DNA of 52,180 nucleotides from Lachnospiraceae bacterium. GTDB taxonomy: Bacteria > Bacillota > Clostridia > Lachnospirales > Lachnospiraceae. Under the pieces are notes generated by a model. The model was not told the origin of the DNA. It worked only from the letters and a program-made list of their open reading frames with translations, and did no database searches. Position 1 is the first letter of the stretch. Each line of letters starts with the position of its first letter. This document shows, in pieces, positions 41,855-50,325 of the stretch. The translations under genes were made by a program, and so were the position numbers. Location: NCBI GenBank assembly GCA_015258065.1, contig JABZIZ010000018.1, positions 1 through 52,180 of the forward strand. The letters run 5' to 3'.

Positions 41855-42958
41855 ATGATGGCAAAGAACGAGTTGAAACAGGAAGAAATAGTGCCCATCG
41901 TACATCAGGAAGAGAATATTCTGGAAGTAAACGGCCTAAAGAAGTATTTCCCGATTAAGGGAGGCTTTTTCAATAATGTGGTCGCACAGGTCAAGGCGAT
42001 TGACGGGATCTCCTTTCATATCAAGAGGGGAACGACCATGGGACTCGTGGGAGAGTCCGGCTGCGGAAAGACAACGACCGGTCGATCGATTCTTCGTCTG
42101 AACGGGGAAAAAACGGCAGGACAGGTTCTGTTTAACGGGAAAGAGGTTTACGACATTCCTAAGAATGAGCTGAATGAGCTGCGGGTAAAGATGCAGATTA
42201 TTTTTCAGGATCCTTTTTCCTCCCTTTCGCCAAGACTTCCGGTGGGAGAGATCATCGGCGAGGCGGTCAAAGAGCACCATCTGGTGCCAGGCAACGAGTA
42301 TGAGGATTACATTGATCAGATCATGGACAGCTGCGGTTTGCAACCCTTTCATAAGGGACGTTACCCGCATGAATTTTCCGGCGGACAAAGGCAGAGAATC
42401 TGTATCGCCAGAGCCCTTGCCCTGAATCCGGAATTCGTGGTTTGTGATGAGCCCGTTTCCGCTCTGGATGTATCGATTCAGGCGCAGATCATCAACCTGT
42501 TGGAGGATTTGCAGGAAAAATTCAAGCTGACTTACCTCTTTATTTCGCATGATCTTTCGGTCGTGGAGCATATTTCCGATACCGTTGGAGTCATGTATCT
42601 GGGGAATATTGTCGAGTTCGGAACGACCAAGGAACTGTTTAAAAACCCGCTTCATCCCTATACGCAGGCGCTCTTTTCTGCGATTCCGATCCCGGATCCG
42701 GATGCCAAGATGAATCGAATTATTCTGGAAGGAAGCATTCCCTCTCCTGCCAATCCGCCGGAGGGCTGCAAGTTCCATACGCGCTGCAATCGTTGCATGG
42801 AAATCTGCAAGCACCAGGTTCCGCAGAGGAAGGATATGGGGGACGGTCACTATGTGTGCTGCCATCTGTATAATGATGGGACGGAAGGAACAGCACAGGC
42901 AGAGGATAGCAGGAAAGACCGGCAAAAGGATGAAGCGATCTTATCTGAAAAGGCATGA
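41855..42958 (+). CDS. oppF: Oligopeptide ABC ATPase OppF
   Basis: 367 residues from ATG 41855 (ATG 41858 is equally likely; GAGG is 5 bases before it). Canonical GESGCGKT, FSGGQRQRICIARAL, CDEPVSALD, ISHDLSV and a cysteine-containing C-terminal extension (CKFHTRCNRCMEIC). It pairs with OppD as a heterodimer with two intact ATP sites. The frame is open further into oppD, but those codons are not family-like. The stop directly precedes the sigma-factor ATG (TGAATG). Confidence 0.93.
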   Translation: MMAKNELKQEEIVPIVHQEENILEVNGLKKYFPIKGGFFNNVVAQVKAIDGISFHIKRGTTMGLVGESGCGKTTTGRSILRLNGEKTAGQVLFNGKEVYDIPKNELNELRVKMQIIFQDPFSSLSPRLPVGEIIGEAVKEHHLVPGNEYEDYIDQIMDSCGLQPFHKGRYPHEFSGGQRQRICIARALALNPEFVVCDEPVSALDVSIQAQIINLLEDLQEKFKLTYLFISHDLSVVEHISDTVGVMYLGNIVEFGTTKELFKNPLHPYTQALFSAIPIPDPDAKMNRIILEGSIPSPANPPEGCKFHTRCNRCMEICKHQVPQRKDMGDGHYVCCHLYNDGTEGTAQAEDSRKDRQKDEAILSEKA

Positions 42959-43597
42959 ATGAAGAAAGATGCGCATGCGGGTAAAGATTTGCCCGATGAA
43001 AAAATGATTGAAAAGATCCGGGAGGGAGTAGATGCCTTCACGGAACGTTTGATGAACAAATACAAGGATCTCGTCCGTAAAAAGGCGGGGTCCCTGTATA
43101 TTTTAGGGGCGGATAAGGAAGACCTGATTCAGGAGGGTATGATCGGACTCTTTAAAGCGATCAGAGACTTTGACTGCGAGAGGGATGCCTCCTTTGCCAC
43201 CTTTGCGGATCTTTGCGTTTCCAGGCAGATGTACTCGGCCATTGAGAGTGCAAAGCGAAAAAAGAATTTGCCACTAAACCACTATGTCTCACTGGATGCA
43301 GAAATTGGTGGCACAGAGCAGTCTTCCCCTGACGGTTCAGATGGGGAGCCCTTCATCAATTCCCTGGTAGCAGAGGGACAAAGGACACCGGAAGAACATG
43401 TGATTGAGCAGGAAGCTTTTCTTCGCCTGTCTTCTTTGATCGAAACGGAGCTGACCGCCTTAGAGAGAGAGGTCCTTCATCTCAATTTGACTGGAATGCC
43501 CACGGCGCAGATTGCGAAGATGCTGGGTAGAGAAGAAAAATCGGCAGACAATGCTCTGCAGCGGGCGAAGGGAAAATTAAAAAAGAGGCTTTCGTAG
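42959..43597 (+). CDS. Sigma-70 family factor, SigH (Spo0H)-like
   Basis: 212 residues. Region 2 includes LYILGADKEDLIQEGMIGLFKAIRDFD and FATFADLCVSRQMYSAIESA (core binding and -10 recognition), region 4 ELTALEREVLHLNLTGMPTAQIAKMLGREE (-35 recognition). No region 1.1 or 3, as in SigH/ECF-like factors; the sequence LPLNHYVSLDAEI is characteristic of SigH. SigH controls sporulation entry or competence genes in different Firmicutes. It starts with no gap after oppF and is convergent with dprA/comM. It may be read from the opp transcript; no separate promoter was recognised. Confidence 0.85.
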   Translation: MKKDAHAGKDLPDEKMIEKIREGVDAFTERLMNKYKDLVRKKAGSLYILGADKEDLIQEGMIGLFKAIRDFDCERDASFATFADLCVSRQMYSAIESAKRKKNLPLNHYVSLDAEIGGTEQSSPDGSDGEPFINSLVAEGQRTPEEHVIEQEAFLRLSSLIETELTALEREVLHLNLTGMPTAQIAKMLGREEKSADNALQRAKGKLKKRLS

Positions 43598-43617
43598 ATA
43601 AGGGTCTAAAAAGTTTT

Positions 43618-43660
43618 GGGATGCAGAGGTTTTCTCTGGATCCCTCTTTTTTATTTTTTT
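43618..43660. terminator. Terminator between the sigma factor and dprA
   Basis: GGGATGCAGAG (43618-43628) pairs with CTCTGGATCCC (one mismatch), followed by a long T-rich tract (CTCTTTTTTATTTTTTT). It ends the plus-strand operon; the T-run overlaps the dprA stop codon at 43651-43653. Confidence 0.8.
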
Positions 43661-44844
43661 CGGAAGGAGCTGCCCTCCTGTTCGGCGAGCCCCTTTAACG
43701 TCAGATGCACCAGATGCGTCATCAGTTCCGTCAGTGTCATCGCATTCTGCTTAAGGTTCATCTTTTCCATGAGAATGGACACCGATTGCAGGGTGGGTTC
43801 CAGGAGAGAGAAGACGGTCTGTTCCGATTCCGTTAAAGAAAGAATTCTTTGTTCTGTCCTCTTTCTGTCCCCTGTCGGGTCATTTTCCTTATTTTTTAAG
43901 GGAGAAGAAGTGCTTTCCTCCCTGGCGGCTTTCTTTCCTCGTATCTCATATAAACCGGCCAGGAGATCCTCGGGAGAAGTGGCGATGCCCGCCCCCTGGC
44001 GAATCAGGTCGTTGCATCCATCGCTTAAACGGTCGCAGATTCGGCCGGGCAAGGCATAGACTTCCTTTCCCTGTTCCAGGGCCTGGTCCACGGTAATGAA
44101 AGTACCGCTTCTTTGTCTTGCTTCAATCACCAGAACCAAATCGGAAAGCCCTGAAATGATGCGGTTTCGTTGAGGAAAGAAGATGGATTTGGCTGCTGTT
44201 CCGGGCTTATATTCGGAAATCAGGCCGCCATGAGAGGGAATGGCATCATAAAGCGCCCTGTTTTCAGAGGGGTAGCAGACATCCACTCCACTCCCCAGTA
44301 CGGCATAGGTCTCCCCACCTGCTTCCAGTGCGCTTGTCTGCGCAATTCCGTCGATCCCAAGAGCCAGACCGGAGACGATCTGAATACCGGCTTTTGCAAG
44401 TGCAATCCCAAACTGTCTGGCCTCATACCGCCCATAGTCCGAACACATTCTGGCCCCGATGACGGCTACTGTGGGAAGGAAAGGATTCGGAAGACTGCCT
44501 CTTACAAAAAGTGCAGCTGGCGGATCGGGGATGTCCCTTAGACCGGGAGGATAGGAAACATCCTCAAAAGGGATGAGGCGAATCCCTCCGCTGTTTAGCT
44601 TCTCCCATTGCTCACCAGGGCTGTGTGTTTTTTTAAAAGTGAGAAAGGTGTGGAACAAAGAAGGCGGTAGGAGTGCTTCCATTTCTTTTGCAGGGAGCTG
44701 ATAGATGATCTTTGCGGCTTCTTCCAGGGAGACGAAAGCCTCTGCATCAGGGGGGTGGACGGCTTGCATCAGCTTCCGGATGGTCTTTCCACCGATCCCC
44801 GGGATGGTATACAGCCAGGCCAGGTAGATTTGTGTATGCGACAT
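43651..44844 (-). CDS. dprA: DNA-processing protein DprA
   Basis: 397 residues. Binds single-stranded DNA taken up in transformation and loads RecA. Helical N-terminal domain (LAWLYTIPGIGGKTIRKLMQ), Rossmann core (VAVIGARMCSDYGRYEARQF, IVSGLALGIDGIAQTSALEA, VLGSGVDVCYPSENRALYDA, GTFITVDQALEQGKEVYALP) and a C-terminal winged-helix-like domain. AGGAGGATGAC precedes ATG 44844, one base from the comM stop, so the two form one operon. No other uptake gene is in the window. Confidence 0.94.
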   Translation of the reverse strand: MSHTQIYLAWLYTIPGIGGKTIRKLMQAVHPPDAEAFVSLEEAAKIIYQLPAKEMEALLPPSLFHTFLTFKKTHSPGEQWEKLNSGGIRLIPFEDVSYPPGLRDIPDPPAALFVRGSLPNPFLPTVAVIGARMCSDYGRYEARQFGIALAKAGIQIVSGLALGIDGIAQTSALEAGGETYAVLGSGVDVCYPSENRALYDAIPSHGGLISEYKPGTAAKSIFFPQRNRIISGLSDLVLVIEARQRSGTFITVDQALEQGKEVYALPGRICDRLSDGCNDLIRQGAGIATSPEDLLAGLYEIRGKKAAREESTSSPLKNKENDPTGDRKRTEQRILSLTESEQTVFSLLEPTLQSVSILMEKMNLKQNAMTLTELMTHLVHLTLKGLAEQEGSSFRKK

Positions 44845-44845
44845 G

Positions 44846-46414
44846 TCATCCTCCTACGCTTCCGTGGTTCCAATATTTGCCGCTTGCAATGCGGTAACAG
44901 GATGCTTCTGCAAGGTGCGCTTCCGTGATTTCGTGGGAATCATCCAGATCGGCAATGGTTCTGGCCACCTTCAGCAGACGGTGGTAGGACCTGGCGCTTA
45001 GATTCATTTTTTGATAGATCTCCGCAAGCAGGGTCTTTTCTTTGGACCCCAGCTTACAATACTGAGCAATATGCTGCGGCTCCATATCGGAATTAAAGCG
45101 AAGAGAGGTGTTTTGAAAGCGCTTTTTTGCCACTTCTCTTGCCGCCAGGACACGTCTTCTGATTTGTGCAGAAGTTTCGTTACAGGGACGTCTGTTGTTT
45201 AAATCGGAGACGTCCATTCTGGGCACTTCGATGGAGAGATCGATGCGATCCAGGATTGGTCCGGAAATACGTGAGAGATACCGATGGATTTCACGTTCGG
45301 AGCATCGGCAGAGATTGCGATCAGGGAAATAACCGCAGGGACAGGGATTCATGGCGCAAACCAACATAAAGTCGGAGGGGAAGAGATAGGTCCCTGTACT
45401 TCTGGAAAGAGAAACGGTGTGCTCTTCCAGTGGCTGCCGGAGGAGATCCAGGGTGGTCTGAGGAAATTCCGCAATTTCGTCCAGAAAGAGAACGCCTCGG
45501 TGTGCGAGAGAAATGGCGCCCGGAGAAGGAATGTGACCGCCCCCAAGTAGGGCGCTCTTCGTAGTGGAATGGTGGGGGCAAAGACAGGGCCTTTTTGTGA
45601 TTAAAACCTGCTCTTTGGAGAGAAGTCCCGCTACTGAGTAGATCGAAGAAACCTCCAGAGCTTCCTCCATCGAAAGAGGAGGAAGGATGGTAGGGATGCG
45701 TTTGGCAATCATGCTCTTTCCGGACCCGGGGGGACCGATCATAAGGAGGTGATGAAAGCCTGCGGCTGCAATTTCCACCGCCCTTTTGGCGGCAGACTGT
45801 CCGTTGATCTCCTGAAAGTCAAGGGAGGGGTTCTCCTCTTTTTTTTGAAAAAGCGCTTTCACATCCAGAACCGTTTCCGGTATGACGGCATTTTTTTCGT
45901 TCTGTCCGGCACAGCAGTAGGCAATGGCTTCCGTCAGCGTCTGTACGCCAATCAGACGGATGCCCTGTACAACAGCCCCCTCCCTGGCATTGGAAAAGGG
46001 CAGAATACAGGTCCGGATCCCCGCCTTCTTTGCGGTAGAAACGATGGGTAAAACACCCCTGACTCCCTTGACTTCTCCGGTGAGACTGAGTTCTCCCAGA
46101 ACGAGCGTATTTTCCAAATCTGCCTCGTTCAGATGACCGGTGGCGCAAAGAATGGCAAGCGCAATCGGAAGATCCAGTCCGGTACCGGATTTACGGATAT
46201 TTGCCGGGGAGAGGTTGATGGTGATATGCATAGGAGAAAGGGAAAGGCCGGAGTTTCGGAGAGCGACCTTCACTCTTTCACAGGATTCACGGACTTCGGT
46301 GGACAGAAGTCCTACCATATTGAAGACCGGAAGTCCCGTGGAAACATCGGCTTCCACCTGAATCAGGTGGCTGTGAATCCCTTGAATACTCCCGGAAATA
46401 ATGGTACTGAACAT
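44846..46414 (-). CDS. comM: YifB/ComM-family Mg-chelatase-like AAA ATPase
   Basis: 522 residues. ComM is a hexameric helicase that aids branch migration during transformation. N-terminal Lon-protease-like domain (about 1-170, IQVEADVSTGLPVFNMVGLL), AAA domain with Walker A IGPPGSGKSMIAKRIPTILP, Walker B VLFLDEIAEF, CAMNPCPCGYFPD and DRIDLSIEVPR, then the C-terminal helical domain (LSARSYHRLLKVARTIADLD). AGGAG precedes ATG 46414. Its 5' leader would contain the 15-bp tandem repeat if transcription starts in the AT-rich region beyond it. Confidence 0.93.
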   Translation of the reverse strand: MFSTIISGSIQGIHSHLIQVEADVSTGLPVFNMVGLLSTEVRESCERVKVALRNSGLSLSPMHITINLSPANIRKSGTGLDLPIALAILCATGHLNEADLENTLVLGELSLTGEVKGVRGVLPIVSTAKKAGIRTCILPFSNAREGAVVQGIRLIGVQTLTEAIAYCCAGQNEKNAVIPETVLDVKALFQKKEENPSLDFQEINGQSAAKRAVEIAAAGFHHLLMIGPPGSGKSMIAKRIPTILPPLSMEEALEVSSIYSVAGLLSKEQVLITKRPCLCPHHSTTKSALLGGGHIPSPGAISLAHRGVLFLDEIAEFPQTTLDLLRQPLEEHTVSLSRSTGTYLFPSDFMLVCAMNPCPCGYFPDRNLCRCSEREIHRYLSRISGPILDRIDLSIEVPRMDVSDLNNRRPCNETSAQIRRRVLAAREVAKKRFQNTSLRFNSDMEPQHIAQYCKLGSKEKTLLAEIYQKMNLSARSYHRLLKVARTIADLDDSHEITEAHLAEASCYRIASGKYWNHGSVGG

Positions 46415-46455
46415 CAGAATACTCCTATCGAATCAGATCAATGAGGAATGGAAGG

Positions 46456-46545
46456 GGATGTGTGAAAAGAGAGGATGTGAAAAGGGAGGATGTGAAAAGA
46501 GAGGATGTGAAAAGAGAGGATATGAAAAGAGAGGGTGTGAAAAGA
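46456..46545. repeat. 15-bp tandem repeat, six units
   Basis: Six contiguous units with consensus GAGGATGTGAAAAGA (46456, 46471, 46486, 46501, 46516, 46531); the first, fifth and sixth are variant. On the minus strand it reads TCTTTTCACATCCTC, a pyrimidine-rich series 42 bp upstream of the comM ATG. Confidence 0.92.
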
Positions 46546-46716
46546 CGGAAGCGGAAATGCTTCATGTGGATTCTCATCTTAGCAGTCAAAAAGAAACCTG
46601 TCAAGAAAAAATATAAACTATAAAATAAAATAATGAATCAATTAGATATAATATAAACAAATAAAGAAGTGCAAAAATGGAAATGAAATTCCGGTCTCAT
46701 GCGCATCCGGCGAAAA

Positions 46717-46746
46717 TTGCCCTTGTTTTCATGCTCGTGTTATAAT
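46717..46746 (+). promoter_or_regulatory. Promoter of the glycosyltransferase gene
   Basis: TTGCCC (46717-46722), 18-bp spacer, TATAAT (46741-46746), 45 bp before ATG 46792; CGGAGGAAGG is the ribosome site. Confidence 0.6.
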
Positions 46747-46791
46747 GGTTGAATTGTATGACCATGGGAAAAGGGTTTCTCGGAGGAAGGG

Positions 46792-48927
46792 ATGAAATTT
46801 CATATCACGAACCTGTATGGAACAGTCGATGTCAACCGATATGCCCCCATTCAAGATACGGCGGCTGTTGGGCTCTCACTCGGGTTTCATGAGATGGCCA
46901 TCTACTGCTATCCGGCTGCCGAAGAGGAGGATGGCAGGTTAACCGCCAGATTGGACGGGATCATATCCGCGCTGGAGCCGAATGATACAGTTTTCTTGCA
47001 GCTGCCAACCGGGAATGGACTTCGTTTTGAGAGAGCACTGCTTAGTCGAATCAAAGCTTATCCGGGAGTGAAGGTGGTTCTGTGGCTGCATTCCTTTGCC
47101 GATCCTACCTATTCGGATCGCACGGCGCTGATTTCTCTGCTAAATCGTTCCGATTTTCTTATTTTGTCAAGCAATAAGCTGTATCGATCTTTGAAGCTGG
47201 AAGGCCTGACCGAGATTCCCTATTCGCTGCAGGAAGCGTATGATGATCCCTCTTTGGTTTCGGTCTCGGATTTTCTCTTGCAGGAAGTGGGGGAGCAGGA
47301 AGCGGAAGGCGGTTTTACCACACTTTTTCAGAACACCGGGATTACAAGAGGATATCTGCTGGACGGCTTTGGATTGCTGTATCCCGGCATCTGTGGGTTG
47401 GGAGCGGAGGCAGCGGATCTTTTTTTACCATATCCGCTTCCATTCTATGTTTCTTCGGGCATTCCGGTTGTTGCTATAAGAGGAAGTGAGTGGGAACCGT
47501 TTGTGAGGAAATGGGAAATCGGTTTTACGGTAAGACAGCCGGAAGAGACGAGAAGGCGGATTGAGGAACTGGATGAGTATGACAAAAAGAGGATGGAAGA
47601 TAACGCCAGATGCCTCCATTTCCTTCTCAAAAGCTCCTATTTTACGAGAAAGGTGATCTGGGAAGCGGTAGAGGGGATTGAGAAAACCCGTCTCTATCAT
47701 CCGTCTTGTGTCGTGGAGAGGGAGGAAGCGTCACAGGAGGCCCGGAAGGAAGTACGGGGAGCAGAGACGGTTCATATCTGCTTTGGCCTGCATGACCGGA
47801 ACGGGGATTATACCTGGCAGGTGTCTGCCGCCATGCAATCGCTGATGCAGAATTCTTTTGCAAAAATCTGTTTTCATCTGCTTCATGATGATACTTTGCG
47901 GGATGACTACAGGGAGCGCCTGAAAAAACAGGTAAAAAAGTCGGGGGCAGAGATTTGTTTTCACTTCGTGGATCAGACGCTGTTTCGGGAAGCCTCTGCC
48001 CTGTTTAGCCGGTATACCGTAGGTGCGCTTTTTCGGCTTTTGATCCCTGACCTTCTTGTGGACCTTCCGAAGGTGATTTACCTGGATGCGGACATCGTCT
48101 GCTGCAGGGATATCGTGGATTTTTGGAGAACGGATATCAACGGATTTGCCCTAGCCGGAGTAGAGGATCCCTATCCGCCGCATCTGTTCATAAACGGGAA
48201 GGGAAAACGAATCCTGGAGAGGGGATCCACCTATGTCAATTCCGGCGTTTTGCTCATGAATTTGCAGGAAATTCGAGAGATGGGCAGCCTGCTGGACGCC
48301 TTTCTTGACTTTATTCGAGAGAATCAAAAGGATCGTTTGCCGGATCAAAATTTTCTCAACTGGTATTTTGCTGGAAAAATCAAGGTGGTGGAGAAGGAGT
48401 GGGATTATTTTAGCAATATTTATCGGCAAGACCTGGTTCCATTGGAAGGCAGGTTGTTTCACTACGCTGCGGACGTCCTTCAATTATCGACTCCGACAGC
48501 GCTGGATTTGTATTACCGGGATGTGGTCTGGAACACACCCTTTGCCAGATCGACACTTCTGCCCAAATACGATCGCTTATCGGAACTGGATGCTTCTAAG
48601 TTGGATCATTTGCAAAAATTAACGGCTTCCGTCTTTGATCCTTCGATCCGGAAGATTTATTATGGCCAGGACAACCGCAGCATGCAGAGTTTGAAGCAAT
48701 TTTTACCGCCCGCGGAGGGGGATCTCTGTTTGCATGAGAATGCGACGCCCACGGAGTTGATCCGCCTGCTGGAGGAAGGGGGGAATCGGAAAAATCTGAT
48801 TTTTATCCTGGCGGATGAACAGTATCCGGAACTGGAGAAGAGGTTGCGGGAGCGAGGCCTCCGCGCAGGAGAGGATTATTTCAACCTGTTGCTGTTAATG
48901 TCTTCCAGACAGGGCGGATATGCCTAA
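46792..48927 (+). CDS. Two-domain glycosyltransferase: Gtf3-like plus GT8
   Basis: 711 residues with two catalytic modules. The N-terminal about 300 residues resemble Gtf3, the glucosyltransferase acting second on serine-rich-repeat adhesins: MKFHITNLYGTVDVNRY, SLGFHEMAIYCYP, DTVFLQLPTGNGLRFERALL and a nucleotide-sugar region with YVSSGIPVVAIRGSE. The C-terminal part (about 325-620) is GT8: HICFGLHDRNGDYTWQVSAA, a DxD metal site Asp432-Ala-Asp434 in VIYLDADIVCCRDI, YVNSGVLLMNLQEIR and LPDQNFLNWYF. A further about 80 residues at the end are unassigned. The fusion suggests successive addition of two sugars to one acceptor. No adhesin or SecA2 gene is in view. Confidence 0.82.
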   Translation: MKFHITNLYGTVDVNRYAPIQDTAAVGLSLGFHEMAIYCYPAAEEEDGRLTARLDGIISALEPNDTVFLQLPTGNGLRFERALLSRIKAYPGVKVVLWLHSFADPTYSDRTALISLLNRSDFLILSSNKLYRSLKLEGLTEIPYSLQEAYDDPSLVSVSDFLLQEVGEQEAEGGFTTLFQNTGITRGYLLDGFGLLYPGICGLGAEAADLFLPYPLPFYVSSGIPVVAIRGSEWEPFVRKWEIGFTVRQPEETRRRIEELDEYDKKRMEDNARCLHFLLKSSYFTRKVIWEAVEGIEKTRLYHPSCVVEREEASQEARKEVRGAETVHICFGLHDRNGDYTWQVSAAMQSLMQNSFAKICFHLLHDDTLRDDYRERLKKQVKKSGAEICFHFVDQTLFREASALFSRYTVGALFRLLIPDLLVDLPKVIYLDADIVCCRDIVDFWRTDINGFALAGVEDPYPPHLFINGKGKRILERGSTYVNSGVLLMNLQEIREMGSLLDAFLDFIRENQKDRLPDQNFLNWYFAGKIKVVEKEWDYFSNIYRQDLVPLEGRLFHYAADVLQLSTPTALDLYYRDVVWNTPFARSTLLPKYDRLSELDASKLDHLQKLTASVFDPSIRKIYYGQDNRSMQSLKQFLPPAEGDLCLHENATPTELIRLLEEGGNRKNLIFILADEQYPELEKRLRERGLRAGEDYFNLLLLMSSRQGGYA

Positions 48928-49035
48928 GACGCTGTAGCAGACAAGATCCGCCGCCCTCCTGCGCAGGTAGAAGGGCAGTGAAAGGAAGGGAAGGCGGCAG
49001 CAAGCGGGAGAATGTTTGACCAGAAAGGAGATTCA

Positions 49036-50325
49036 ATGAGTTTGATCAAGAAACCGGTGACGGGAATGCGAGATATTCTGCCGGAGGAAATGCGTCTAAG
49101 ACGTTATGTGGAAGGAGTCATCAGGGATACTTATGCCAAATTCGGCTTTACGGAGATTGGAACGCCTGTCGTGGAATCGCTGGAGAATTTAAACAGCAAA
49201 CAGGGGGGCGAGAATGAAAAGCTGATTTTCAAGATTCTCAAAAGGGGAGAGAAACTGAAGTTGGAGGAGGTTCAGACGGAGAAGGATTTGTCGGATTCGG
49301 GCTTGCGTTATGATTTAACCGTTCCGCTGGTTCGCTTTTTTGCGAACCATACGAATGAGCTGCCTTCTCCCTTTAAGGCACTGCAGATGGGCTATGTCTT
49401 CCGGGCGGACCGTCCGCAGAAGGGCCGTTATCGCCAATTCATGCAGTGTGATATCGATATTCTGGGGGAAGCGTCGAATCTGGCGGAAATCGAGCTGATT
49501 CTGGCGACGACGCAGGCGCTCGTCACACTGGGGTTTCATGACTTTAAGGTAAGAATCAATGACCGCCGTATTTTAAAAGCGATGGCTCGTTATGGCGGAT
49601 TTGAAGAGAAGGATTTTGACTCGGTTTTCATCGAACTGGACAAGTTGGAAAAAATCGGTTTAGACGGGGTGGAAGATGCCCTGATGGAAGACGGCTTTGA
49701 GAAGGAGCAGGTATCCCGCTTTTTACAACTGGTCAAAAAAGTAATGGAAAAATCCGGTTTGGATGCCTTAAAGGTGTTGGCGGAAACCATTCTGCCGGTA
49801 GAGGGCGAAGAGGAAGAGGACTCCATTGCGGAGGTGAAAGAGAATCTGGAGGAAATCATCAGGGCGGTAGAAGAGACCGGGAGTCATGGCTTTGACCTGG
49901 TATTTGATGTCACGCTGGTGAGAGGAATGTCCTATTATACCGGGACGATCTTTGAAATTGCCATGCCACAGTACGGCGGCAGCTGCGGGGGCGGCGGACG
50001 CTATGACGGGATGATTGGAAAGTTCTCTGGACAGAACACTCCTGCCTGCGGTTTTTCGATCGGTTTTGAGCGGATCCTCATGATCCTGTTGGAAGAAGGG
50101 TTTCAGGTCCCGGAGTCCTCGGGGAAAATGGCTTTTCTGGTAGAGAAGGGAGTCCGCAAGGAGCAGCTGAGCGCGATTATTGGGGAAGCGCAGAAGAGGC
50201 GGGCAGAGGGGAATAAGGTGCTGCTCGTACGAATGAATAAGAACAAAAAATTCCAAAAAGAGCAGCTTGCTTCGCAGGGGTATGAAGAAATTCGTGAATT
50301 TTACAGGGAAGGACTACGGAATTGA
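49036..50325 (+). CDS. hisS: Histidyl-tRNA synthetase
   Basis: 429 residues, class II. Motif 1 region (GMRDILPEEMRLRRYVEGVI), motif 2 with FRADRPQKGRYRQFMQCDID, the histidine-specific LVRGMSYYTGTIF, motif 3 FSIGFERILMILL and a C-terminal anticodon-binding domain. The insert QTEKDLSDSGLRYDLTVPLV indicates the longer bacterial/eukaryote-like subgroup rather than the HisZ paralogue. ATG 49036 with AAAGGAG five bases upstream is chosen over ATG 49012. No T-box leader is recognisable in the 108-bp gap. The stop overlaps the next start (TTGA). Confidence 0.94.
   Translation: MSLIKKPVTGMRDILPEEMRLRRYVEGVIRDTYAKFGFTEIGTPVVESLENLNSKQGGENEKLIFKILKRGEKLKLEEVQTEKDLSDSGLRYDLTVPLVRFFANHTNELPSPFKALQMGYVFRADRPQKGRYRQFMQCDIDILGEASNLAEIELILATTQALVTLGFHDFKVRINDRRILKAMARYGGFEEKDFDSVFIELDKLEKIGLDGVEDALMEDGFEKEQVSRFLQLVKKVMEKSGLDALKVLAETILPVEGEEEEDSIAEVKENLEEIIRAVEETGSHGFDLVFDVTLVRGMSYYTGTIFEIAMPQYGGSCGGGGRYDGMIGKFSGQNTPACGFSIGFERILMILLEEGFQVPESSGKMAFLVEKGVRKEQLSAIIGEAQKRRAEGNKVLLVRMNKNKKFQKEQLASQGYEEIREFYREGLRN

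Larger units (their letters stand above)
46415..46791. other. 377-bp intergenic region between divergent comM and glycosyltransferase genes
   Basis: Holds the comM ribosome site, a 15-bp tandem repeat (46456-46545), a very AT-rich stretch (about 46605-46680) likely to contain the comM promoter, and the promoter of the plus-strand glycosyltransferase. A repeat-driven frame at 46441-46623 could encode 60 basic residues, but it has no ribosome site and is not called as a gene. Confidence 0.6.

Noticed and set aside
41936..42925. Minus-strand open frames opposite oppF and at 24336-25367 opposite glgP
   Set aside because: Both are mirror frames of strongly conserved genes with no independent support.
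46456..46545. CRISPR array
   Set aside because: Units are contiguous 15-mers without spacers, and no cas gene is present.
46441..46623. Possible 60-residue Lys/Arg-rich peptide encoded across the 15-bp repeat
   Set aside because: A 15-bp repeat without stops stays open in several frames by default (a Cys-Glu-Lys-Arg-Gly version also exists), there is no ribosome site, and nothing suggests coding.
48928..49035. T-box leader for hisS
   Set aside because: Only 108 bp, no T-box core sequence and no terminator/antiterminator pair could be seen.
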